Assembly: GCA_947463285.1 (NCBI GenBank)
Contig: CANHTV010000022.1
Span: 1-18,436 of the forward strand
From: Verrucomicrobiaceae bacterium
GTDB taxonomy: Bacteria > Verrucomicrobiota > Verrucomicrobiia > Verrucomicrobiales > Verrucomicrobiaceae
DNA: 18,436 bases
Reading direction: 5' to 3'
Shown: piece by piece, positions 1 through 7,498 of the stretch
How the letters are laid out: the number at the start of each line of letters is the position of its first letter
Numbering within the stretch: position 1 is the first letter of the stretch
The notes under the pieces: model-generated
What the model was told of the DNA's origin: nothing
The model's database searches: none
What the model saw: only the letters and a program-made list of their open reading frames with translations
Made by a program: the position numbers and the translations under genes

Positions 1-505
1 CCACTCCAGCATTCAAGGCGTCCTGTTTCAGTCGCACGACGACTCGCCCGCTTGCGCCCCAGCCGCCGCATGGGTTCAGGTAGCCGTTGGGAAAGGACTC
101 CGCTTTCCACTGCGGATGCTTTTGCTGCAAAAGAGTGCTGTCCATGCGAACGAGTTGATGTCTGCGAGCGGTGAGAAAGGTGTGGCTGTCGTGCTCAAAA
201 GAGCCGGGCTGCATTTCACCACGTGTCATGATGAGAAAGCCGTCTTCATGAAACAACTCCTCGCCCCAGCGGACATTCCATTCAAGCCAGCGCTGGATGC
301 TGAGCTCACCCATGGCGGTGTATTGCTCATCGTTGGCGTAGTCCATGCGGATGACCTTGTTGATGTCCGTCGAGGCCGCATCGGGATGAGGAATCACTCC
401 TGCATCCAGCAGCGTGACCTGCCAGCCGCGTGAACGCAGCTCTAAAGCCGAAGTGAGGCCAAAAACGCCGCCGCCGAGAATGAGTGCTGTGGATGAGGAT
501 GCCAT
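1..505 (-). CDS. FAD-dependent oxidoreductase, DAO family (partial, C-terminus beyond window)
   Basis: The first 168 residues of a DAO-superfamily flavoenzyme are visible; the rest lies left of base 1. The N-terminal Rossmann motif is GGGVFG at residues 11-16, followed by a helix and then VTLLDAG, whose Asp34 sits where the acidic residue that holds the FAD ribose is expected. The segment DINKVIRMDYAND (48-60) resembles the region after the dinucleotide fold in sarcosine oxidase, fructosyl-amine oxidase and saccharopine oxidase-like enzymes, so oxidation of a secondary amine or N-substituted amino acid is likely. The exact substrate cannot be told. I chose ATG at 505 because it puts the beta-alpha-beta fold at the usual distance from the N-terminus. 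An in-frame ATG at 544 has a weak AAAGG seven bases upstream and would add 13 residues. The gene is divergent from the neighbouring pseudogene and has no visible pathway partner. Confidence 0.82.
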   Translation of the reverse strand, partial: MASSSTALILGGGVFGLTSALELRSRGWQVTLLDAGVIPHPDAASTDINKVIRMDYANDEQYTAMGELSIQRWLEWNVRWGEELFHEDGFLIMTRGEMQPGSFEHDSHTFLTARRHQLVRMDSTLLQQKHPQWKAESFPNGYLNPCGGWGASGRVVVRLKQDALNAGV

Positions 506-719
506 GATGGGTAGAACTACGGATGACAGCATCGGGGAATCCATGATGCAACCTTTCAGGCGGGCAATGGGCGCTTCCTGAAGGGTAAGCCAAGCACGGA
601 AGGTGAGGCCTAGCGGCTGCATCTAAAGGCGTAACCAACCTTGGAATCATGAATTCCTCCCAACCAACCCGCCAGCGATCCGCAGGCATCGCGTCTTGGC
701 ATGTCCAAGCCCTGATTTT

Positions 720-2905
720 ATGAAAACACACCCCCACCCAACCCCATCCCCGTGTCGTCTCAAGTCCGTACTCGCACTGGCCGCAGGCTTCATGCTCAGC
801 CTTCCTGCCTTTGGCGGGACACCTGGCACTTGGTATTCCATTCGCACGAATGGCGTGCTGGTGCAGAAGGCAGACAACTCCTGGGTAACCTTCGGCACCG
901 CAGAAGTCGGCACTCGCGCCCTCGCGGACAATCAGATCAGGCGCATTCGTTGAACCACTGGAGGCAAGGCCATCCTCATCGGTCCTCTCGGGGTTTATTT
1001 GGTGAACTCCAGCTTCGCGATCACGCAGCAGCGGACGGGTATTTATTACAATAACGACCACATTCAGGACGCGATGCAGGACAGTACTGGAAACTGGTGG
1101 GTGCTGACCAATCGCGGACCCCATCGCGGCAACAGTCTGCTGAATGCGGGCATGTCTCCACGCTCTAGAGCGGCGTCTCCAATGTGCCGGCGAATGAAAC
1201 GCCTGCGAACCGGATTGAGCAGTATAGCAGCGGCAACCTCTGGTTCATCGTCAATGGCTATGGCGGCGACAGCATCTACTGCCTGACCACGGCGGATGTG
1301 TGGGAGAAATATATGGCGACTAATGTCGGCGTGCCTGGGCTGGCCGATTTAGATATAGCCGCACATCCGAATGGTGATGTCTTGTTCGGTCTGTTGTATG
1401 GCCATGGTCTCGCCCGTTTCCGCCGTGGCAGCGCCTGGGTGCGCTAAAGCATGGCTACGCTCGGCATCGAGAGTTACGAAGCCTCATCGCTGGCGTTGAT
1501 CGGTAACAAGCTGTGGTTCAGCTCCGGCTACAATCCCAGCTTAGTCGGCAACGGCACGGGTGTGCATGACCTCATACTCGACGCGAATGGCGACAAGACC
1601 GGCCAGCAGTCCTACAGCTATATCGGCACCAGCACGACCGTGCCGACGAATCACTGCCGTGCCGTAGCGGCGTACAGAAGCGGCAACGTCTGGTTTGGGC
1701 CTATGACGAGCCGATTCTGTCTCGCCGCTGAGTGGTTCAATCCCTTTCCGATCGCCGCAGGGGGCAGCTTCACGGCCCTTGTCGATCCAGGTGATGTCAT
1801 CAAACAAGACCTTGGCGGTCATTTAGCCTTCACCTCCACCACGCTGGGTGCCTTGAGTGGCACGCTGAAGCTTGGCAATACCAGCCAGACTTTCAAAGGT
1901 GTCTGGCAGATCCCGCTCACAGGCGATGCGACGGCTGAGATCCAAATTCCAGGCAAGGGCGAGACACCTCTGTCGCTTCACTTGGTGCTCTATCGTAATG
2001 AAGATCGAACCACACCCGAAGCAGGCATTGGCGGCACGGTCAGCAAGCCGGGCATGGATGGCGAGAACGTCGAACTTTTTGACTATCGTCATGCCTGGCC
2101 GACAGGAGCATCACCAGCACCTTACAAAGGCCGATACACGGCCACCTTAGGAGCAGGGGATTCGCCTGGAGACGGTGACACACCCCCCGGCTGGTTCAGG
2201 CAATTTGCTTCTGAGTATTGGTGAGACGGGTCGTGTAACTTGGTCAGGCAAGCTGGCTGATGGAACAGCCATCACAGGCACCTCCTTTATCTGGCCTAAC
2301 ACTTGCTTCCCTGTGTTTCAAAATCTCTACAAGCGCAAAGGTTCCGTCTTGCGTGGGCCGATGATCAACTCCTCATCGAAGAGCCTCGTTGGCTCGGTTC
2401 GCTGGCTTAAAAAACCGCAATGCGTGCTGAAATAGCCGTTCGGAATTGAAGCAGATCTCGCGGTCGATGGCCACGCCTACAAAGCCCCAGATAAAGGCTT
2501 TCCCGCCATGGATCTTGGCAATGTCAGCTCTGTGAAACCAACGCCAGCATGCAGTTTGTGGGTGGAAACATCGAGTCAGCGACACAGCTCTCGAAGCTTG
2601 CCCAAAGCTGCCGCATCACCAGCGCTCACAAGGCTATTTTCTCCACATGCAGCCTCGTGAATCCAACAGCCATGAAGATCACAACGATCAACGCCAGCAC
2701 CGGCTATTTCAAAAGCAGCTTCACTTTAAAAAATCGACTCCCATTGGTGAAGCGCAGTGTCACCATTGAAGGTGTTCTCGATACCGTCATGGGCTCAGGC
2801 TCAGGATTCTTCTTGCTCAGTGAACTTCCGCAGCCTCCAGCGACCAGCATCATCAAAACACTACAGCGTGCAGGAACAGTCCGTCTTCTACCATCCGACC
2901 TATGA
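720..2905 (+). pseudogene. Degenerate secreted beta-propeller-like protein with verrucomicrobial C-terminal repeat domain
   Basis: One long secreted protein is recognisable across several broken frames. ATG 720 begins a signal peptide (hydrophobic SVLALAAGFMLSLPAFG). Propeller-like repeats follow, with phrases such as SGNLWF, SGNVWF, NGDVLFGL and STGNWWVL. After about 1740 comes a domain with GTLKLGNTSQTFKG, GRYTATL, GKLADGTAITG and VRWLKKP, a pattern I associate with large exported Verrucomicrobia proteins. Disruptions seen: TGA 951-953 with the frame open on both sides; a frame change at about 1140-1165; TAG 1166-1168; TAA 1445-1447 between two in-frame halves; a one-base shift at the six-C run 2183-2188 (five C would restore DTPPAGSGN); TAG 2433-2435; and another frame change at about 2520-2545. 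The last fragment ends naturally at 2905. Longest open pieces are 1451-2224 and 2549-2905. One shift could be a sequencing error, but not all of them. The function of the intact protein is unknown. Confidence 0.85.
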
Positions 2906-2971
2906 TTTTATGGGTAAAGAAAGAGAATGAGAGTGCATCAGGCCGCGTTCTACGCTCTCGTTCTCTTCTTC

Positions 2972-3613
2972 ATGTCAGCGAAGCTCACCACCATCCTGCT
3001 TGCCGATGATCACGCCGTCGTCCGGCGCGGTTTCAGCATGATCCTTGCTGCGCAATGGGACATGCAGGTGCTCGCGGAAGTTTCCAATGGACGTGAAGCC
3101 GTTGAAAAGGCCGAGGCGTTGCAGCCTGATGTCGTCGTCATGGATGTGACGATGCCCGAGCTCAACGGCATCGAGGCCACTCGTCGCCTGCTGAAGCTTT
3201 CGCCAAAGACCCGCGTGCTGGCTTTGTCCATGCACAAAGACTCCGTCTATGTCCGTGAGATCCTCCGAGCCGGAGCCAAGGGCTACCTTTTGAAAGACAG
3301 CAGTGAGACCGAATTCCTCAAAGCTGTGCGTGCCGTGGCAGTGGGCCAGGGCTACCTCAGCCCCGAAGTCAGTGACGCCGTTCTGGATGACTATCGAAAG
3401 CACGTCACGAATCCCATCGATCTGCTTTCAACTCGTGAGCGTGAAGTGTTGCAAATGATCGCTGAAAGCAAGACGAACAAGGACATTGCCAACGCTCTCA
3501 ACCTCAGCGTTTACACCGTCGAGGCACATCGTGGCCGCATCATGGAAAAGCTGAACCTGCACAGCATTGGCGAACTCGTGCGCTTCGCCGTGCGCAATGG
3601 ACTGATCGACTAA
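2972..3613 (+). CDS. Two-component response regulator, NarL/LuxR family
   Basis: A 213-residue DNA-binding response regulator. The receiver domain (about 6-122) has the acidic pair Asp12-Asp13, the phosphoacceptor Asp58 in VVVMDVTMPELNG, Ser86 at the Thr/Ser switch position and Lys108 in YLLKD. A linker leads to a LuxR-type helix-turn-helix (about 150-212) with LSTREREVLQMIAES and NKDIANALNLSVYTVEAH. Phosphorylation should promote dimerisation and binding to target promoters; targets cannot be deduced. The start at 2972 places the first beta strand (TTILLADDH) right after the N-terminus. An upstream in-frame ATG at 2927 would add a hydrophobic 15-residue tail with no place in the fold. The kinase gene begins four bases after the stop, so the two are almost certainly one transcript. 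The 66 bases before the gene follow directly on the decayed gene. Confidence 0.94.
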   Translation: MSAKLTTILLADDHAVVRRGFSMILAAQWDMQVLAEVSNGREAVEKAEALQPDVVVMDVTMPELNGIEATRRLLKLSPKTRVLALSMHKDSVYVREILRAGAKGYLLKDSSETEFLKAVRAVAVGQGYLSPEVSDAVLDDYRKHVTNPIDLLSTREREVLQMIAESKTNKDIANALNLSVYTVEAHRGRIMEKLNLHSIGELVRFAVRNGLID

Positions 3614-3617
3614 GCCG

Positions 3618-4937
3618 ATGAAGCTAGGCCTCACTCCTTTCACGCGCCGCATCACCCAGCGGACGGTGATGTGGGGGCTAAGCGCGGGTTTTGCCCTGGT
3701 GCTCGTGCTGCTCGGCATCGCCGGACTCGTCGCCGTGCGTGACAGCCATGCCATCCGCCGCAGTGCTGGGGGGCTTGTGCAGGAGCAGCTCCTCATCGCG
3801 CGTCTTTTGAATGAAGTGCAGGTTGAGGAAAATACACTGACCGAGGTGCTGCACCGCCTCACCCGCACGCCGCAGACACTCGACCGCTCCGCCTTGCTCC
3901 GTGAGTTGGTAGAGGCGGATCAATCCGTGGCCCGCCTCGCTGTCGATGCTGCCACCACTCCAAAGGCCAGAGTCTGGCGGCAACTCGAACAAAGCGTGCG
4001 CAGCTTTTCTAAAGAAGCCCGATCAGCGCTCGACCAAGACGACCCCATCTCCGAGGAAAGCATCACCAGCCTCTTCAGCCGACATGATGAGGTGGTCGAG
4101 CTTATCCACGATCTGCTTCACGATAGTTCCGAACATCTCCGAACCTCTGATGAGCAGATCGAGCGGCAATCACGCGACCTCGCGGATGAATCCGCGCTGC
4201 TTCTAGGCTCCTCGCTCATCCTTGCCGGGCTGTGTGCCATCGGCACCATCCTTTTCGTTCGGCACAGCATCCGCCGCATCGAGTGGCAGACGGATGAGAT
4301 CAACCGTGTCTCGTGGCACATGCTGCAAACCCAGGAGGAAACCGCACGCCGCTTCTCCCACGAGCTGCATGATGAACTCGGCCAGTCACTCGCCGCCGTG
4401 AGAGCTAATCTGACCTCCAAAAGCCAGGACGATCAGCCCGAACGTCGTGCCGACTGCGTGCAGCTCGTCGATGAAGCGATAGCTAACGTTCGTGAGCTTT
4501 CCCAACTGCTGCGTCCCGTGATCCTTGATGACTTCGGGCTCGATGCCGGTCTGCGCTGGCTCACCGAAAAATTCGGGCAGCGCATGCGGATCAAACTCGA
4601 ATATGAATCCTACCTCGCCGGGCGTCTGCAAAGCGAAACCGAGACCCATCTCTTCCGCATCGCTCAAGAAGCGCTGACAAACATCGCGCGTCATGCGCAA
4701 GCCACACAAGTCGTCGTCCACCTCGAAGCCGTAGCATCCATCGTCCGGCTCAGTATCAGCGACAATGGCCATGGCCTGCCACCAGATCGTCAGGAATCCC
4801 CTGCAAGTCTCGGCCTTATCGGCATGAAAGCCCGCGCCCGCGAATGCGGCGGCATCCTGGATCTCCAACCTGTGCAGCCCCAAGGCCTCCGCATCGTCGT
4901 CGAAGTGCCCCTAAGATTGATGGAGCCGGAGTCTTGA
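3618..4937 (+). CDS. Membrane sensor histidine kinase, HisKA_3 (NarX/DegS-like) type
   Basis: A 439-residue inner-membrane kinase, partner of the preceding regulator. TM1 is about residues 18-40 (MWGLSAGFALVLVLLGIAG). A largely helical extracytoplasmic region of about 150 residues follows, without a recognisable PAS or Cache fold. TM2 is about 195-215. The dimerisation/phosphoacceptor box is RRFSHELHDELGQSL, with His251 the expected phosphorylated residue. The ATPase domain has the N-box EALTNIARHA (Asn355), DNGHGL (382-387) and GLIGMKARA (399-407). Only about 25-30 residues separate TM2 from the H-box, so a complete HAMP domain does not fit. The signal is unknown; the extracytoplasmic part may be a four-helix-bundle sensor. 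The stop codon abuts the stop of the convergent DUF2490 gene with no spacer. Overlapping TGs and the lack of an SD suggest translation coupled to the regulator. Confidence 0.93.
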   Translation: MKLGLTPFTRRITQRTVMWGLSAGFALVLVLLGIAGLVAVRDSHAIRRSAGGLVQEQLLIARLLNEVQVEENTLTEVLHRLTRTPQTLDRSALLRELVEADQSVARLAVDAATTPKARVWRQLEQSVRSFSKEARSALDQDDPISEESITSLFSRHDEVVELIHDLLHDSSEHLRTSDEQIERQSRDLADESALLLGSSLILAGLCAIGTILFVRHSIRRIEWQTDEINRVSWHMLQTQEETARRFSHELHDELGQSLAAVRANLTSKSQDDQPERRADCVQLVDEAIANVRELSQLLRPVILDDFGLDAGLRWLTEKFGQRMRIKLEYESYLAGRLQSETETHLFRIAQEALTNIARHAQATQVVVHLEAVASIVRLSISDNGHGLPPDRQESPASLGLIGMKARARECGGILDLQPVQPQGLRIVVEVPLRLMEPES

Positions 4938-5666
4938 TCACTTGCCGAACGGCCAGTTCGACATCAGCCAAATACTGGTGGTGTGATTGGCTTCCCATTT
5001 GTCGCCGCCTCGGCGCTGGATGGTCTGCTCCATGAAGCCGACTTCCAATCGTGTCGTCGGGGTCAGTTTGCGGCCGATGCCAATGAAGGCGCGGTTTTGA
5101 TCAAAGTGATTCTTGGCGATGTTGCCACCGAAGTTCAGGAAGATTTCATTCCAAAGCGCGAGGTAGGTTTTCTTGTCCTCAGTCAAAGGAATGCTGGTCC
5201 GCAGCATGTAGCGGAAGCGGTTTTCACCACGCCAGTTGGTTGTGTCACCTGCTTCGTCTTGGTCTTCGATCCAGCGCTGCTCCAGGCGGAAGCGGTGCTG
5301 CCATTCCAACCCCAGGAAGTTCTTTTTCCAAATGAGCTGCTCCCAGAGGCGATGCTCGTCAAATTCAAAATCCACGGGTAGATCGCCATACGGGTAGGTC
5401 TTCACATAGCCATAGCCTGCGCTGACGGTGACGGTAGGGCTGATGGTGTAGTTGATGCCGGGGCGGATGAGGAGTTGCTGCCATTCATCTCCCCAGTCTT
5501 CACGACGATTTTGCATCTCCAGATGCACGCCCCAGGGCGTGCCAAACAGCGGATGATCGCCGACATAGTTCAGCCAGAGGTTGTAGTTGTCGGCATGTTG
5601 ATCGGCAGCCTTGGCAAAGGACAGCATGCAGACAACGCTCAGGAGGATTGGGAGAAACTTCTTCAT
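4938..5666 (-). CDS. DUF2490 family outer-membrane protein
   Basis: A 242-residue exported protein. The signal peptide is MKKFLPILLSVVCMLSFAKA, with likely cleavage after residue 20. The mature part alternates polar and aromatic residues (for example WGVHLEMQNRRED, FRYMLRTSIPL, TRLEVGFMEQ) and ends near IWLMSNWPFGK, consistent with strands of an outer-membrane beta-barrel. The pattern, especially NYNLWLNYVGDHP at the start and RFRLEQRW in the middle, fits DUF2490, a family with no established function. The start at 5666 was chosen because it gives a clean signal peptide; an upstream in-frame ATG at 5783 would lie inside the SulP gene. It begins 28 bases after the SulP stop on the same strand, so co-transcription is likely. 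That suggests, but does not show, a role in passage of an anion or in envelope support for the transporter. Confidence 0.85.
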   Translation of the reverse strand: MKKFLPILLSVVCMLSFAKAADQHADNYNLWLNYVGDHPLFGTPWGVHLEMQNRREDWGDEWQQLLIRPGINYTISPTVTVSAGYGYVKTYPYGDLPVDFEFDEHRLWEQLIWKKNFLGLEWQHRFRLEQRWIEDQDEAGDTTNWRGENRFRYMLRTSIPLTEDKKTYLALWNEIFLNFGGNIAKNHFDQNRAFIGIGRKLTPTTRLEVGFMEQTIQRRGGDKWEANHTTSIWLMSNWPFGK

Positions 5667-5694
5667 CTGGTTGGGGCAGGAAGATACAAATTCT

Positions 5695-7314
5695 TCAAGC
5701 ACGTAGAACACGAGCTGCCAGCGGATGGCTGGAGACAGGTAAATGATCGTCAAGACCTGTGAGGATGAGTTCACGGTTCTCAAGCTTCCAATCCTGTGCC
5801 ATCTCGTGGATCTTCTTCATGACGGAGTGATCGACAAAATGAGCGCCTGAGAGGTCCATTTTTACAGTGGGATGATCACGCAGTTCGAGGAGCTTCTTGC
5901 GCAGGGAAAGCCAGTTGCTGAAAACGACCGCCTTTTTTACGGCTACAATGGGATGCCCAGCATCAGGGCAGGTAGTAACATCGGCATGTGGTATAAACAG
6001 GTTTCCAAAGGCCACTCCGCCGCGCATGTGGATCATCATCTTTACGATGATGCCCACCGCGATTCCGATGAGCAAATCGGTGGCGAGTGTGGCGATCATG
6101 GTGACGATGAAAACGATGAGCTGTCCTTTTCCGACCTCCAGCATATGGTGGAATTCTTTGGGTGAAGCCAGATTGTAGCCGGTAAATACGAGCATTCCTG
6201 CCAGTGCTGCGAGCGGGATGTTATTCAGAAGCCAAGGCACGCTGGCCACCAGCAGGAGGAGGAAGGCACCATGCCAGAAGTTCGCCCAGCGTGTGCGGGC
6301 ACCATTGTTACGATTGGCGCTGGAACGGACGATCTCACTGATCATCGGCAAGCCACCGATAAAAGAGACCAGGGTATTGGCAACGCCAACGGCGAGCAGG
6401 TCTCGGTTCAAATCCGTGCGGCGCTGCCAGGGATCGAGCAGATCAACCGCTTTGGCGCTAAGCATTGACTCCAAACTGCCCACGAGGCAGAACATGATGA
6501 TCCACTTGATGCTCGCCATGGAAGTAATGGCGGAAAAATCGGGCATCTTGATGCCATCAAGGATATTCAAAGGTAGGTTGACGAGCTTGTCCGGTCCCAC
6601 TTCATAGGTGTGACCATGGAATTGGTACATGTGCTGGTGCTGGATGTCGAAGTAGAAAGCCAGCGGCGTGGCGACGAGCAACACGACGAGCGGTCCAGGT
6701 ATGGCCTGAACAATCTTGTTTTTGATAAACATCCTCCCAAACAACAACAACATTGCAATAGCCCCGATGAGAGCGATCTCGGGATTCATATGGGCGATGC
6801 TCTCTGGTATCTCAGCGAGCAATTCGAGCGGTTCTTTTGCGTGAGCAGCCACACCGAGTGCGACATGGATCTGCTTGGAAATGATGATGACGCCAATGGC
6901 TGCGAGCATGCCATGCACCGCGGCTACGGGGAAGAACTCACCTAACGTGCCAAGTTTGAAAGCGCCAAACAGAATTTGAATCACGCCAGAAATGACACCG
7001 ATAGCCAATGCCTTTTCATACCCGAGTTCATTCACCGTTCCGAGCACAATGGCGATCATGCCTGCCGCCGGACCTTTAATGGTGAGCTCAGAATTGCTCA
7101 TGAAGGGGGCCAGAAGTCCTCCGACGACTGCCGTGAAAATACCTGCAATGGCCGGACATCCACTAGCCTTCGCAATGCCTAGACAGAGAGGTAGTGCGAT
7201 GAGAAAGACGAGGAAGCCTGAAAGCATGTCCTTGCCGAGGTGCTGTTTGAATCCAGCGAGATTACCGACAGGCTTCGGGCCGGAGATTGTTGTGGCGTTG
7301 GCGTGGTCTGACAT
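5695..7314 (-). CDS. SulP family inorganic anion transporter (possible bicarbonate importer)
   Basis: A 539-residue polytopic inner-membrane transporter. The N-terminal transport domain (about 25-435) has the family signature SELTIKGPAAGM (75-86), the helix GSLESMLSAKAVDLLDPWQ (279-297) with Glu282, and GLPMISEIVRSSANRNNGAR (321-340). The C-terminal STAS domain (about 445-539) contains VKMDLSGAHFVDHSVMKKIH; the usual Asp-Ser-Ser of the STAS loop is Asp-His-Ser here. SulP members carry sulfate, bicarbonate (BicA), chloride or dicarboxylates, and the sequence alone does not settle which. Placement head-to-head with a DabA-type cluster makes bicarbonate the best guess, with sulfate the main alternative. 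No SD is present; the ATG is preceded directly by CCCCCC. It shares the 184-base spacer with dabA and probably leads an operon with the DUF2490 gene. Confidence 0.93.
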   Translation of the reverse strand: MSDHANATTISGPKPVGNLAGFKQHLGKDMLSGFLVFLIALPLCLGIAKASGCPAIAGIFTAVVGGLLAPFMSNSELTIKGPAAGMIAIVLGTVNELGYEKALAIGVISGVIQILFGAFKLGTLGEFFPVAAVHGMLAAIGVIIISKQIHVALGVAAHAKEPLELLAEIPESIAHMNPEIALIGAIAMLLLFGRMFIKNKIVQAIPGPLVVLLVATPLAFYFDIQHQHMYQFHGHTYEVGPDKLVNLPLNILDGIKMPDFSAITSMASIKWIIMFCLVGSLESMLSAKAVDLLDPWQRRTDLNRDLLAVGVANTLVSFIGGLPMISEIVRSSANRNNGARTRWANFWHGAFLLLLVASVPWLLNNIPLAALAGMLVFTGYNLASPKEFHHMLEVGKGQLIVFIVTMIATLATDLLIGIAVGIIVKMMIHMRGGVAFGNLFIPHADVTTCPDAGHPIVAVKKAVVFSNWLSLRKKLLELRDHPTVKMDLSGAHFVDHSVMKKIHEMAQDWKLENRELILTGLDDHLPVSSHPLAARVLRA

Positions 7315-7397
7315 GGGGGGATGAGGGCGTTTTTGGGTACGCTCCCATTAATGCACAGGTCATGCCAGCCAAGACATCCCCTCCACAAGGTAAAATC

Positions 7398-7442
7398 ACC
7401 CCATTTTAGGGGGTCCCGGGGTTTCGGGTATGAATACCCCCT
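7398..7442. promoter_or_regulatory. Overlapping inverted repeats in the SulP-dabA divergent spacer (candidate operator or leader hairpins)
   Basis: Three perfect inverted repeats share bases here. ACCCC 7398-7402 pairs with GGGGT 7410-7414 (7-base spacer). AGGGGGT 7408-7414 pairs with ACCCCCT 7436-7442 (21-base spacer). GGGTAT 7426-7431 pairs with ATACCC 7434-7439 (2-base spacer). The first two are mutually exclusive as RNA hairpins because they share 7410-7414. They sit 57-101 bases before the chosen dabA start and 84-128 bases before the SulP start, a sensible place for a shared regulator. No -35/-10 pair could be assigned with confidence. The role is inferred from symmetry and position only. 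Confidence 0.4.
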
Positions 7443-7498
7443 CTTTAAGGGATGGCGGTGGCGCGTTAGCTGCGGTTTGTTTGTGGAAACTCCTAACC

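Noticed and set aside
640..660. GGAAT/ATTCC inverted repeat between the oxidoreductase and the pseudogene
   Set aside because: Five-base arms around a restriction-like palindrome; too short to support a site.
327..1124. Long open frame on the - strand (265 codons) across the oxidoreductase start and the pseudogene
   Set aside because: No domain or sensible composition; it overlaps the oxidoreductase in another frame, whose flavin-binding motif is clear.
2927..2971. Upstream ATG extending the response regulator by 15 residues
   Set aside because: The receiver fold starts directly after Met at 2972; the extension has no structural place, despite purine-rich bases before it.
5667..5783. Longer start for the DUF2490 protein
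   Set aside because: It would overlap the SulP coding region and bury the clean signal peptide that begins at 5666.
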